This document shows, in pieces, positions 10,681-20,460 of a stretch of DNA of 64,000 nucleotides. The notes beneath the pieces were generated by a model, which did no database searches, was not told the DNA's origin, and saw only the letters and a program-made list of their open reading frames with translations. A program made the position numbers and the translations under genes. The stretch is from Steromphala cineraria (Eukaryota; Mollusca; Gastropoda; Trochida; Trochidae): contig OU744725.1 of NCBI GenBank assembly GCA_916613615.1, positions 12,674,253-12,738,252 on the forward strand, in the 5' to 3' direction. The first letter of the stretch is position 1; each line of letters opens with the position of its first letter.

Positions 10681-11267
10681 AAATTTCTGATGTTATTTAT
10701 TTAATATTTTTGAGTGTCTAAGTCGAATAAAACATTACGGTTATGCTTGGAACCGTTAACTCTCCAGACAGATAGCTTTGCTTTCTCCCTTACTTTTCGT
10801 CCACGTTTAACATAACCTCTCTCTCGTGTTTTGTATGGTAAGAAAGGAATATGACCCTCATAGGCAGTATCTTGAGAAGACCACCGGGATGGTCGACAGC
10901 AAATTGACATTCAACAGGACTTCTTTTTGTAACCCCTGAACTAGACCTTACATTGAAACTTCATATTATCAGAAGTCAAGAGCTCTTTTACAGAGCATAG
11001 TAATTGTTGGTCATTTAATGCTGCTTTTATAGATGTTTGTCGTGAACGTATTGTGTTCTAATTTTGATTATCAAATTATTAAAATTAATAATGAAATATA
11101 AATTAATAGTTGTGCTCCTTGATTTGAGATGTGTACAGTACATTTACAATTCAAATTGAGTGAACATGACATGCGAACATGCATTTTGTAATCCTTTAAG
11201 AAAGAATCACTAGGAGACCCTTATAAACATCAAATCAACTCTTTCGGGGATAGTTTTTGCTTTTTAA
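10681..11267. other. Unassigned stretch before MITE
   Basis: No feature recognised. The minus-strand open frame at 10701-10910 has no family resemblance and no paralog. Confidence 0.4.
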
Positions 11268-11609
11268 AGGGACAGTAGCACGTTTATGGGGAATGTAGGG
11301 TGTTGTCAAGAACATGAAAATGAATGGTTCCAGCTTAAGACAATATATTTAAAATAAACGAAGCAATAATAAATCAAATATATAATATAAAGTTCAGCCA
11401 TTGTGATTCCCCTTTCTTACACGAAATGAATTAAAGTTGTTCACACAAAACTGGTCGCCATTAGACTTTAAGTGAATCTCTACATGTTGTTCTCCGACTG
11501 TGGATTTTTGATTTGTGTAATGAGATTGTTGACCCTATCAAAATAATACATTTATCATTGACGTACAGAGAAAAAATGAAAATATGATATTTTTCAAAAA
11601 ACGTGCTAC
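11268..11609 (+). mobile_element. TTAA-target MITE (copy 2 of 7), damaged right end
   Basis: TTAA at 11264-11267 precedes the left terminus AGGGACAGTAGCACGTTTA. The interior follows the family consensus ('aatgaattaaagttgttcac', 'tgatttgtgtaatgagatt'). The right terminus reads AAAAAACGTGCTAC and then breaks off without CTGCCCCT or TTAA, so the last bases of the terminal repeat are lost. Confidence 0.8.
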
Positions 11610-11802
11610 GTCAATGCTAAACATCAAATTAACGCATTCATGTCTACAAAGCGGTAATATCTATTGAGGCACAGTCGGATTTGATAAATACTGGTGTATT
11701 AGAGTGCTAGATTTACTTCATTCAGAGATACATGGAAAGAGTGAGCAATCATCTAAACTAGGTATGCTTTACGTGAAACAAAATGACTTCATTCACTTCA
11801 TT

Positions 11803-12041
11803 CAGTGTGTTGATCACTTATCCGAACGCTTTTGATGAACGTCCGGATTAATGAAGCAGAAATAGTGGTAATTAACTAATCCGTTACAGCTAATTGCGGC
11901 GTTCGGATTCGGATACTGAATCAACAGATTAATGAATCAACATTTAATGAGTTTATAAGAGATTAGTTTGGTTACAGCCTGCTACCGTTTGGATACCGCG
12001 AGATTTGGATTATCGTTGGGCGGATTATCGAGGTCTGACTG
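11803..12041. mobile_element. Candidate pogo/Tigger-like MITE
   Basis: The right end, read inward, is CAGTCAGACCTCGATAATCC, followed outside by TA (12042-12043). The left end reads CAGTGTGTTGATCACTTATC, which pairs imperfectly. 'CTCGATAATCC' close to a CAGT terminus is the known style of pogo-group (IS630-Tc1-mariner) terminal repeats. The interior repeats 'ggattaatgaa' and related 'ttatccgaacg / gcgttcggattcgga' segments. No TA is seen on the left, so the boundary there is weak. No coding capacity. Confidence 0.45.
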
Positions 12042-13185
12042 TATCTTTTCATTGAAACAAGAGGAGATATTCATGTACATTTGTTGATGGCCCATATTTT
12101 GAAAAACTTCTCTTTATTTTTAGCAGAAGACAAATCTCTACTTCTATGTTTCATAGATGTAAACAAATTACTGAAATAAAGTTTTGCACAGTTATCTAAG
12201 GTGTATCTAAGGTCAGACAAATTTATATTGTTTTTCTATGGATAATTTGTTACTAGGCTATTGCCCTTTTAGCAAGACAATTATATAATATGATTTAAAA
12301 GGAGAGTAAATATGATAATAAATGATAAAGATTGATTAAATATGAAATGCCTTATTTTTGTTTTCCAAAATGATTACTTAATACCATAGCTTTTCTCATC
12401 TCTAAGTATTAAAAAACGAACAAACATTCATTAGTCATTAATTGCAGGCATAAATCTAAACTTTCTACTCATTTGTGGTAAAAGACGTTCAATGAACGTA
12501 CTATGATGGACTACCAACAAGTTAATAAATGTTCTTTTTACAAAACATACATCTTCAAAACGTCACGGCCGAAGCGAGATTTCCAAATCTGAGCGCTTCA
12601 CCCTTGACATAACGGGCCATTTTCTGTGCTGGCAGATCAGCCCACCGCGAGCCTGTCGAATGGTACAATCAAACATCACAGCTTAGGCTGCTTCGATACA
12701 TTTCCACTCACTGGCCATAATCAATTTTCCTTTACTTAGTGTTTATTTTTTATGCTTTTGAAATTTGCTCTAGTTTGCAACTTTTATTTTGATATGCGAA
12801 TCTCAATATGTATTTATCATGTTGAAGTCATATAAACGTGGTCTCTGTTTTATAAGTCTTTTAAACATGTTCGAAACATGATTTTTTCTCTCTCTGGATG
12901 TTATAAATTTTTATTATTATTTGTTTTATTTGTAATTGTGTTCTTCCGGATGTTTAACACTGATCCTATTTTAAGATAGCTTTCAAAACTAAATTAAGGC
13001 TATGATAGATAAACGTAGGTGCATAGCCAAACCAAACAAAAAAATCAAACATACGCTGAAGCTGAGGTCAACATCACCTGACTCAGTTTGAGACTCTGGG
13101 TCCAGCATTTCAAGATATATCATTCAACAAAACTGACCTTAAGAAAGAAGAAAAGGTCACAGAAATCGATTAAAGACTGGTGCCA
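12042..13185. other. Unassigned stretch with one GC-richer hairpin
   Basis: Mostly AT-rich, with no gene recognised. Between about 12560 and 12720 base composition is less AT-rich. A hairpin lies at 12571-12599: GAAGCG, AGATTT, CC, AAATCT, a GAG bulge, CGCTTC. Its role is unknown. Confidence 0.35.
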
Positions 13186-13189
13186 TATT

Positions 13190-13300
13190 AAAAGACTCTA
13201 TTTGCAAACGTTTCGCTAGCAATAACGAGTCAGAGATACGGACTGACGGACAGACGGAGCTCAGTACTATGTCCTCTCGTGACGGGGGACTATAAAGCAT
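13190..13300 (-). repeat. Terminal fragment of a molluscan-type repeat (inverted)
   Basis: The segment 'cggactgacggacagacgga' followed by 'tcctctcgtgacgggggact' and 'ataaag' is the inverse of a left end TATAGTCCCCCGTCACGAGAGGAC...CCGTCTGTCCGTC. This is the same layout (C/G-rich terminus, then a CCGTC-rich segment) as the ends at 1477 and 27740. Only this end was found. No coding sequence. Confidence 0.4.
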
Positions 13301-13329
13301 CACCATGTCCATGACTCACTATCAAAATG

Positions 13330-13520
13330 ATACTTCTAAGATTATTCAATATAATCTTACATGTAAAACAACGCTCTGCAGCAAAGTCCCTAAAGTAGGA
13401 ATCATTTGGAAACCTTCTGTTTAAATACTGTTATTAACCCTTAGGGGGTCGTTCACCCTGACAGATCTATCAATCAATTATTTCACTTGTAACACTGAGA
13501 AGTTAGCAGTTTGAGTTTGG
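13330..13520 (+). repeat. E4 module, copy 1
   Basis: By eye this aligns with 33745-33935. Shared parts are 'acaacgctct', 'agtccctaaagtag', 'cgttcaccctgacagatc' (33.8 kb: 'cgttcaaccagacagatc') and 'tatcaatca', then 'gttag' and 'gagtttgg/gagcttgg'. No frame is open in both copies. It lies about 0.7 kb before the third E1, but about 1.7 kb after the fifth E1 in the other unit, so the units have been shuffled. Confidence 0.5.
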
Positions 13521-14183
13521 ATATCCTGTTGCCCCCTCTTGAGAGCAAAGTAAGTACGAGATGACACACGTTCTAGTTAAACTGAAGGCACTGTACAGAA
13601 ATAGTATATTGTTGTAGTGTATCCTGCATGACGTGGTTCAACGTACTTGTTGTTACTGAAGTATACGTAAAATTTGTATGTACAATGTATCGCAGTGATA
13701 CTACTATATTCCCTATTTTCAACACACAGCATTCTCTCCCCACAGAGGCAGATCAAGAAATTTTGATACAGCCTCTGTTCTATTACACCGACTTTGTGGG
13801 ATAGAATGGGAGATGCATGTTTAGAGGCAATCAAAATTAGTTTTGCAATCAGCGACGCTGTTCTAAAATCATTATTTCGGCTACTGAATCATTGCAAAAG
13901 CATTGTGATATAAACCAGCCTTTCCATGAGAGAAACGTTGTCATTTGATAAAGAAATTCAAATGGATCGTGGTGCAATTTTTTTCCGCTAGGGGAAACTG
14001 CCGCTGCCCACGGATTTTGTCGTAATAGAGGCTGTGTCAACATTTAATGACTTGATCTGCACACAAGGATGAATTACATGTTCCTATAACATCGTGCAGG
14101 TACAACCAAATAGAAAAAAAACAAGGCTGCCATATTATTTTTATGTTTCTGTAAGTCGACATGAACCTATAGATAACGTTTAC
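13521..14183. other. Unassigned stretch
   Basis: Two minus-strand open frames (13577-13834 and 13849-14043) lie here. They have no recognised domains, and no paralog was found to support them. Nothing else is seen. Confidence 0.35.
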
Positions 14184-14414
14184 AAGTCACTCAGGACTGG
14201 TAATTTACATGACATGGCCTTTGGTAGAATTGTGCTCTCGTAGAAGAAAAGTTAAGTCTGAATTGAGCTTACAATATCTGATCATACGGCATGTGCCTGG
14301 CACTCTCAACAAATCGTCCAAAACCATGCAAGAGACATAAGTATTTACACGAGATTGATATAGACATCACTGTGTAGATTAGGAGCTAAAATGACGTCCT
14401 GTAAAGAAAAATAG
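14184..14414 (+). other. E1 module copy 3 (exon-like, ends at donor)
   Basis: It runs from 'aagtcactcaggactggtaa' to AATAG|GTAATGAT at 14414/14415. It carries 'gtgcctggcactctcaac', 'aaatcgtccaaaaccatgca' and 'agagacat', matching the centre of copies 2, 6 and 9. The donor is GTAATG rather than GTAGRT. Confidence 0.5.
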
Positions 14415-16968
14415 GTAATGATATGAAGAATTGGCTTCTAGTCAACTGTACTAAGTATTAAGGACAATGTAATGTTAACATGTGAATTAGGCAGGTGAGT
14501 CTGTTATCAAGAGGTATTCAATTCTAAGTGTTGGGATTCTCTTTTTACCCTTAATTTATTCTATGTCTGTTCTCATGTCTTTTGTTACAGCCATCGATAA
14601 AGAAAACACAAATTATTTAAGTGATTTGGTTGGTGCTGTAAAGAAATCCTCTGTAAAACATATGAACAATCTCTACGTTTCTAGTTTGTGAATGTAATCA
14701 ATGTCATGTCGTCATCATTTGATAACAGAAAACACTTTGTTATTCTCTTGATTAATTGATTATTAAACTATAGACTATCCAAGCCAGACGGTTTTTGAAA
14801 AGCATTTTGTTTTGAGAAAATATTTCAACGTTTTCTTGAATAAAAAGAGAATGGCATAAAATATAAAGGGCCATTCTATTTGTTTTCCCAAAATGTTACT
14901 TGATGTTTATAGCATTTGTCATTTCGAAATTTAAAAACAACCGAAATTACATTCATTAATCATGAATTGTAGGTTTCACTGGATACGTCTTACTCGGTTG
15001 TGGTAAACGATGTTCCAAATCATTTCATAAATAGAAAGGGAAAGTTAATGCATATGTTGCAATTGTGCTTAAATTGGCAATTAAATATGAACTTGTGCAA
15101 GTAGGATCATTGCACTTCTGACAAAACTGTATTACCATATATTAGAATTTTCAATAACGAAACCTGAGGTCCTCCAGTAATCCCCCGATACCACCTCATG
15201 TCATATCCCTAAACTTTGACAAGAGAACACTGGAAATGCCAGTACACATTATCACGTGTTATCATTTGCATTCTTTAAGAGTGTCCTGACATTTTTTGGG
15301 AATAAAACATGCTACAACATGATTTTTTCGCAATATGAGTTCTATTCAATTTTATTTTGCAAAGGTTTGGTTTTGTTTGGTTATTCCATTCTAAAATAAA
15401 AGGCATTTGTACATTAGATTCCCGCTTTTGTAAAGAAAATGTAATCACTCTTTATACTTTTATGTGAGAAATATGTTTTGTAACCTTTTATAAGGTCAGT
15501 AAAACCTTACACCCAAGTGATTTATTCGATTTGAAAAAGAATTAAGAGTCTCTACCGAAGAAAGGAATTGCCCTGTACCGCTTGACTCCTGATCCAACGT
15601 GGTAATCATGAAGCTAACCGCCCTTACACACGACAATGCAAGGAATCTAATGACTAAAATGGCGCCAACTGACTCTTCTATAAAGTTTTAAATATAAAAC
15701 ATACCGTGCTTTTGCCATTAAACAACAAACAATTGTTGAATGAACCTATTTTTCTTGAAATCGCGCATACAAATTAGTTTTTATTGACATTTAATAAAGT
15801 CATATTTAACTATTATAAATAAGACATATTCTTTCGAATGTTGTTAAAGCTTAAAGTAACACATTGCAAATATTGGAAATGATCACAATTCTGTCCTCTT
15901 GTATTTGCCTTTAGTCACCAAGCTATTGGAACACCTGAGAAACATAGCAAATCGTCATAGCTTGTAACTGCAGTGTATAAAATAGATTGGAAACCTAACC
16001 TGTCCTGAAAAGTAATTCGGCAATTCCTTAGGAGAAAAAAGAAAATTTAAGAAAAGTAGCCAGTTTAAGGAATGGCGGACGTGCTACACTGTTGTAAGCT
16101 TTTTTACTTTCTCTTTTTAATCATTATTCTTAATGAATTTAAATTTAGATACAATGTAATCATTTGTATACATAACCTAACTTGACAGCAAAGATGATTT
16201 TTTAAATGACAGATATCGTATCACCTTTTTAAGGAAATATGATAAAACACGTAATGTCATTAGATATACCAATTGTTTATCAGCAGAGCTTTTTCCTGCT
16301 TGATGGTATAGGTGGTTACTGCAGTTTATCTGTCATTTCACTCAAATTGACAAGATCTATAGCACACTCACGGTGATCCTAATGAAGAACGTCTTTTCGC
16401 ACATTCGACAGTTTATTTTCAATGACGTAAGTTAATAGTGATGAACACAAACATACTTAAAATAATCCTTTCTCCTCTTTTTTTGTTTTTTTTTTTGGGG
16501 GGGGGGAGGGGTTGATAACCACTGATTCTTTACTTTAATCTGTTACAAACCCATACATGTACATGTATGATCAATCATCTTGTTTCAACAAAACCAAAAC
16601 GCTCTTATTGGCAGCGCATTGAGAACAAACTTAAGCTTCTCTTCAGATGATTTAGGCCTCATGGATCGGATTTACATTTGGCTTTGACATTTTAGACTGA
16701 TATTTGAAGGTCACTGTTTTTGTCAGTTGCTTTAAAGAAACAAGTATCTTGTTTCCCCCTGTTTCAATCCATAGATGCTTTTACATTACGAAGTTAGCAC
16801 ATTATATTTCAGTGTGAGATTATCAAAGTTCAAAGTAAGAAGGGATTATATTTGAATGTCAAACTGAACCAAAACCGTAAACCAATACTCCTGGTCAGAA
16901 TGTCAGTTTCTCTTCAATAATCTATTGATTGAGTTTCGGATTTAAGTCATTTTTATTTTGTTGCTCAG
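14415..16968. other. Intron-like stretch after E1 copy 3
   Basis: Mostly plain AT-rich sequence with no conserved blocks recognised. A T-run followed by a G-run (T12 then about G10AGGGG) lies at 16477-16511, a potential G-quadruplex and replication-slippage site. Confidence 0.35.
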
Positions 16969-17143
16969 TCTTGTTTTTGTATCAATGTATCACGAACGTT
17001 ACATGAAATGCTTCAAAATCGGGGTCAATGTGTTAAAGCTTTATCCCTGTGAAGAACTTTATGGATTCCATTACGACTTCAATGAAACTTGTCCATTGTT
17101 ATTTGTGAATTCTCTGAGTGATGTACATGTGCCTTTTCTCTGA
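16969..17143 (+). CDS. Possible terminal coding exon, unknown family
   Basis: A strong acceptor-like sequence (TTTTTATTTTGTTGCTCAG at 16950-16968) precedes a frame open to TGA at 17141-17143. In that frame the exon would encode about 57 residues: SLVFVSMYHERYMKCF, then KIGVNVLKLYPCEELYGF, then a segment with NETC ending SDVHVPFL. No domain is recognised. The E6 module (shared with 10.6 kb) begins right after the stop, where a 3' UTR would lie, and the homology with 10560-10600 just reaches 'ttgtgaat' inside the frame before being cut by a repeat. It lies about 2.55 kb after the donor of E1 copy 3. Real coding status is unproven. Confidence 0.25.
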
Positions 17144-17235
17144 TGTCGATATCAGCCACGTGACTAGTCATTTCTCATTAGAGAAATCGTTTAATAAGTT
17201 CAATGCACATTGTTCAGTTATATCTTTCATACAGT
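17144..17235 (+). repeat. E6 module, copy 2
   Basis: It begins 'tcgatatcagccacgtgact' and continues through the small hairpin TTTCTC-ATTA-GAGAAA. The counterpart at 10600-10680 has a different hairpin sequence in the same place. Beyond this, both continue into AT-rich sequence with weak similarity ('aaattcaaagtaaatttc' against 'aagttcaatgcacattgt'). Confidence 0.4.
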
Positions 17236-17259
17236 AAAATATTAATAAATGATTCAAAA

Positions 17260-17292
17260 TATAATGACAATAATAATAATAATAATAATAAT
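17260..17292. repeat. AAT microsatellite
   Basis: A run of TAA/AAT triplets ('acaataataataataataat') ends in a T tract. A second run follows at 17421-17447. Confidence 0.85.
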
Positions 17293-17420
17293 TTTTTTGT
17301 GTGTGGAAATGTAGGCCTTTCAGCCCATATTTTACAATGAATACATCATGAGTCTAACATTTGAAAATAAAGAAGCCAGAAACACTGTAAAACGTATAAA
17401 ACAAACAATCTTTTCAATCT

Positions 17421-17590
17421 ATAATAATAATAATAATAATAATAATGCGCCTTATATTGCGCTTATAACCAACACGTTGATCAGTACATCAAGTTGTAAG
17501 GTACCAACTTTAACAGCTGGGTGGACTGAGTGCAATGTGGATGAAGTGTCCTGCCCAGGGACACACCACAGGATGAGGTATTGCTTTATC
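17421..17590 (+). repeat. SINE-like interspersed repeat fragment
   Basis: An ATA run is followed by 'gcgccttatattgcgct', and later by 'ctgggtggactgagtgcaat' and 'gaagtgtcctgcccaggga'. This order (triplet run, GCGC motif, 'tgtcctgcccagggacaca') is familiar from abundant short repeats of marine invertebrates, from general knowledge rather than a search. The tRNA-like part is not present. The + frame at 17348-17644 is a by-product. Confidence 0.4.
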
Positions 17591-19239
17591 CTAAAACCTA
17601 ATGATAGTAAACTTCGTGGTAGTAAGAACTTAAGCTTCTCTTAAGGTCTTAATTGTGATATTTTGAAATTTACAAAATCTGAACCTTCTCTTCACATTAA
17701 TTACAATAAGTTTATATATCAAGACATTTTCATGTTGATGTTTTTTTAATGTCGAAATCCACCTATCAGGTGATGAACCTTGCATCAGAACTATCCATAA
17801 ACGGATTGATTGTGAAAAAAGAAATGATAATAAAAGCTTCAACAATTTCAAATCATCCACAGAAAGTGAAACTAAATGCATGCAGGAAACATCCAAAACT
17901 CCCGTGTCTTATTGCCCTATGATGTCGTGATGCTTGTGTATATTAGTGCAAATATCATCTAATTTCGGTTTCGTTGTGGCGTCCAAAAATATATCCAGGA
18001 GTACCCAAAAAGGATCACCAATTATCCATGTGTAAAATAACCATTCCGTAAACCATATTTCGGGATCGTCTTGCACTGGTGTTGAATTCCGATATTTTGC
18101 ATGGTTAATTCAACAGATGGGGTCCTTTTTGTGAAATTAAGATTTTCTTAAATTTCGATGAATTTATTCCATATAAATGTTGTGAGAAAACAATCAGCAC
18201 AATTTCATTGCCTTAATACAAAGGAACAAACAAGACCTTGGTTTAAAGATTCTGATAACTTATGGAGGATTTTGTAGTGAAAAATAAAAAATAGTGTTTT
18301 TGAAATGTTGACACCTGGTCTCTTAAATGTCCTGCCAAATTCGTAACGGTTTTCTGTATGACATACATGTACGAAAAGGTTTTCGCAAACGGAATCTTAA
18401 ACTGTGTAGTGAAATTTCAACATAATCTGTTTTCGTTTTCACAATACTAGGATGCCTCAAAGACAATTTATATTACATCATATTTGCACTAAACGTACGC
18501 AGCTGTATGTCTGTCTGTAATGAAGCTTGTATCAGAAATATCTATAGATTAATGGATTTATGAAAAACGAATTGCTTATAAAAACTTTATATAGCAGACA
18601 AGATGACAGAAATGAAATATCAAGGCCGGTGTTGTTCTTTGAGGATTACTAAAAACAAACATCAAAGTTTTGTTGATGTCTTAAGGCTCGTAAAAACACG
18701 CTGATTATTAACAAATTGGAAACATAAAAAATTATCTAAAGAGCTTTGGTGCCACAACATATAATGTCAATTCCAGTCACCCTATCTAACCAAACATTAC
18801 GGTTTATTTGTGGCACATCACAATTTCAATCAGTATCTAAAGTAGAAGTTATGACACCGAAATATAAATTTTCTTATTATGTCAGAATTACTGCCATGAA
18901 AACAACATAATACATTACATTGAACATTTAATGGTAAAGCTCATGTGCTATTTTGTTAAATTACATAATATGCTACAGGATGATAATGTTCTTCGCAGTT
19001 AAGTTATTCGATTAACATTGTCATATTGTTTCTACTGATAGTAAGAACTGATAGTATTAGAGAAAAAAACCAATTCAATTATGGATTAATTATTTGGGAA
19101 AGAGAATTAATTAGGTGTTTGACAATGAAAGTGATTCACGATACCGGTTCTGCCACTTTAACTTGTAAAATTGTAACGATGTTCAATCAGACAGTTGGAA
19201 AGTTCTAATTGGGATAATTATCGACAAGAGTATCATGGC
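17591..19239. other. Unassigned stretch
   Basis: No gene, RNA or repeat end recognised. The open frames at 17630-17896 (minus) and 19026-19208 (plus) lack any supporting feature. Confidence 0.35.
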
Positions 19240-19670
19240 AACAATGATAAGAGCTCATTTTGAATGTGTCGAATGCATATGCTTATTCATGAGCAATGAG
19301 TAATTCTGTTACTCGTAAAACAGCTCTGAAATTATTCAGAGATGTTTGAGCTAGATAAAGGCCGTGTTGTTGTGTCATGAACTTAACCTTTTGAGTTCAA
19401 CGCACGTTATGCTGGATGGTAAAAGCGAAACACGACACAGTTTAGTATCATTAGGAGACCACTGGGATAATCAACGGTATGGAGACGTCGTCGTGAACAT
19501 AAACAACACTGCTTTGTGTAATCCCTTAAGTAGAACAATGAGGAAACCTTCACTTTATATGCTTCAAAGACTCCTACAGGGATCTACTTTTGTGTTCTGT
19601 CATTTTGTGTTTGTTTTTAACAGGAGATTATTATGGTCATTGTATGGTAACTTGATTGTCTAACAAATCA
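19240..19670 (+). other. E3 module, copy 1 (possible coding exon)
   Basis: This aligns by eye with 26925-27290. A frame is open from before 19364 to 19661. Within it, 19502-19558 encodes NNTALCNPLSRTMRKPSLY, while the paralog at 27213-27269 encodes NNTALCNPCSRTMRKPSLS. In the first 18 codons the copies differ at six bases. Four of these are silent third-position changes (AAC/AAT twice, ACT/ACA, TCA/TCT) and two lie in the single L/C codon. That is the pattern of a coding exon, though the sample is tiny. Upstream of this core the frames do not agree, and the paralog has an in-frame TAA 30 bases before. On the minus strand the same core contains a pyrimidine tract ending in AG, so an acceptor for a minus-strand gene is an alternative. 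Function unknown. Confidence 0.3.
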
Positions 19671-20263
19671 TGAGGCAACTTTTAAATTTATATAACATAT
19701 ATTGTTTTCGATATATGAAGAAAGACATCCACTTTTTCAATTGACCAAAAATACATTTAATGAACTCTTCTAGTACCTTAAAGACGCCTTTTCACATGTT
19801 ATTCCAACGTTACATCATATCCACGTGATAGGAGAGTAATGAAGTGATGAGAAAGGAAGACGGCAATAGGGGCAGGGCATTGGGTCCTTGTATATTTAAT
19901 CTATCTTAAACAATAATGTTGATTTGCAGCAAGAAAGCTATCAATTAGATATATCTGAACATTGGTCACTGAGAAAGGACTGATAGGTTTAGGTACTCTA
20001 CAATTTGTTTGAAAATTACATGAAGATAACAGTGATAGAGTGTAAGTCATGAGATCCGAAAAAGTTTGATATCTTTCGGGGACCAAACATTATTTATTCA
20101 CTGAGCATCTACGTTAACCGCTTCTAAAACGTAGAATTTGATGATCTGATAGTATCTCGAATTTATATCCTATGGTAGTCGATACTTCGAAAGGATAATG
20201 TATTTACTATATCAAGGACATATCTTTAAACGGCGAATATTTGATGAGATTGTATATATTACT
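19671..20263. other. Unassigned stretch between E3 and E5
   Basis: No feature recognised. It ends in the acceptor-like pyrimidine tract of the E5 module. Confidence 0.35.
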
Positions 20264-20460
20264 GTTTATTACAGCCCACATCCAGCTGTTACGCAGAAAA
20301 GGAAATGGAAAGTAAAGAAACTTCTTCTACATACTTGTTAAAGGAAACATCAAAGAAGAAAGATAATCTACTAAATGAATGCTTCAATGAGTGTTATGGA
20401 CTATAGTCAAGCAAACATAGTTAGTTCTTTGGCATCGCCTTATAATCTGAAGACGTTTCT
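20264..20460 (+). other. E5 module, copy 1 (possible last coding exon)
   Basis: An acceptor-like 'tactgtttattacag' ends at about 20273. The frame from 20274 is open for 43 codons to TAG at 20403-20405. It encodes a Lys/Glu/Ser-rich segment with cysteines near each end (SSCYAEKEMES ... NECFNECYGL). The paralog at 28660-28845 shares 'gttacgca', 'aacatcaaagaa', 'tgcttcaat' and a downstream 'ataatctgaagacg/ttaatctgaggtaa'. The spacing between the TGT-TAC-GCA and TGC-TTC-AAT codons differs by exactly four codons, so the frame is kept, but the paralog carries a TAA inside. Copy 1 could be functional and copy 2 decayed, or neither coding. No family is recognised. Confidence 0.28.

Noticed and set aside
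13577..14043. Two adjacent minus-strand frames with CxC pairs
   Set aside because: No ATG-exon structure, no family, and no matching frame in the related unit at 33.9 kb.
19520..19556. Minus-strand splice acceptor in the E3 core (pyrimidine tract then CAG in copy 2)
   Set aside because: Copy 1 has TTAAG in place of CTACAG, and no open minus-strand frame follows in both copies. Kept only as an alternative reading.
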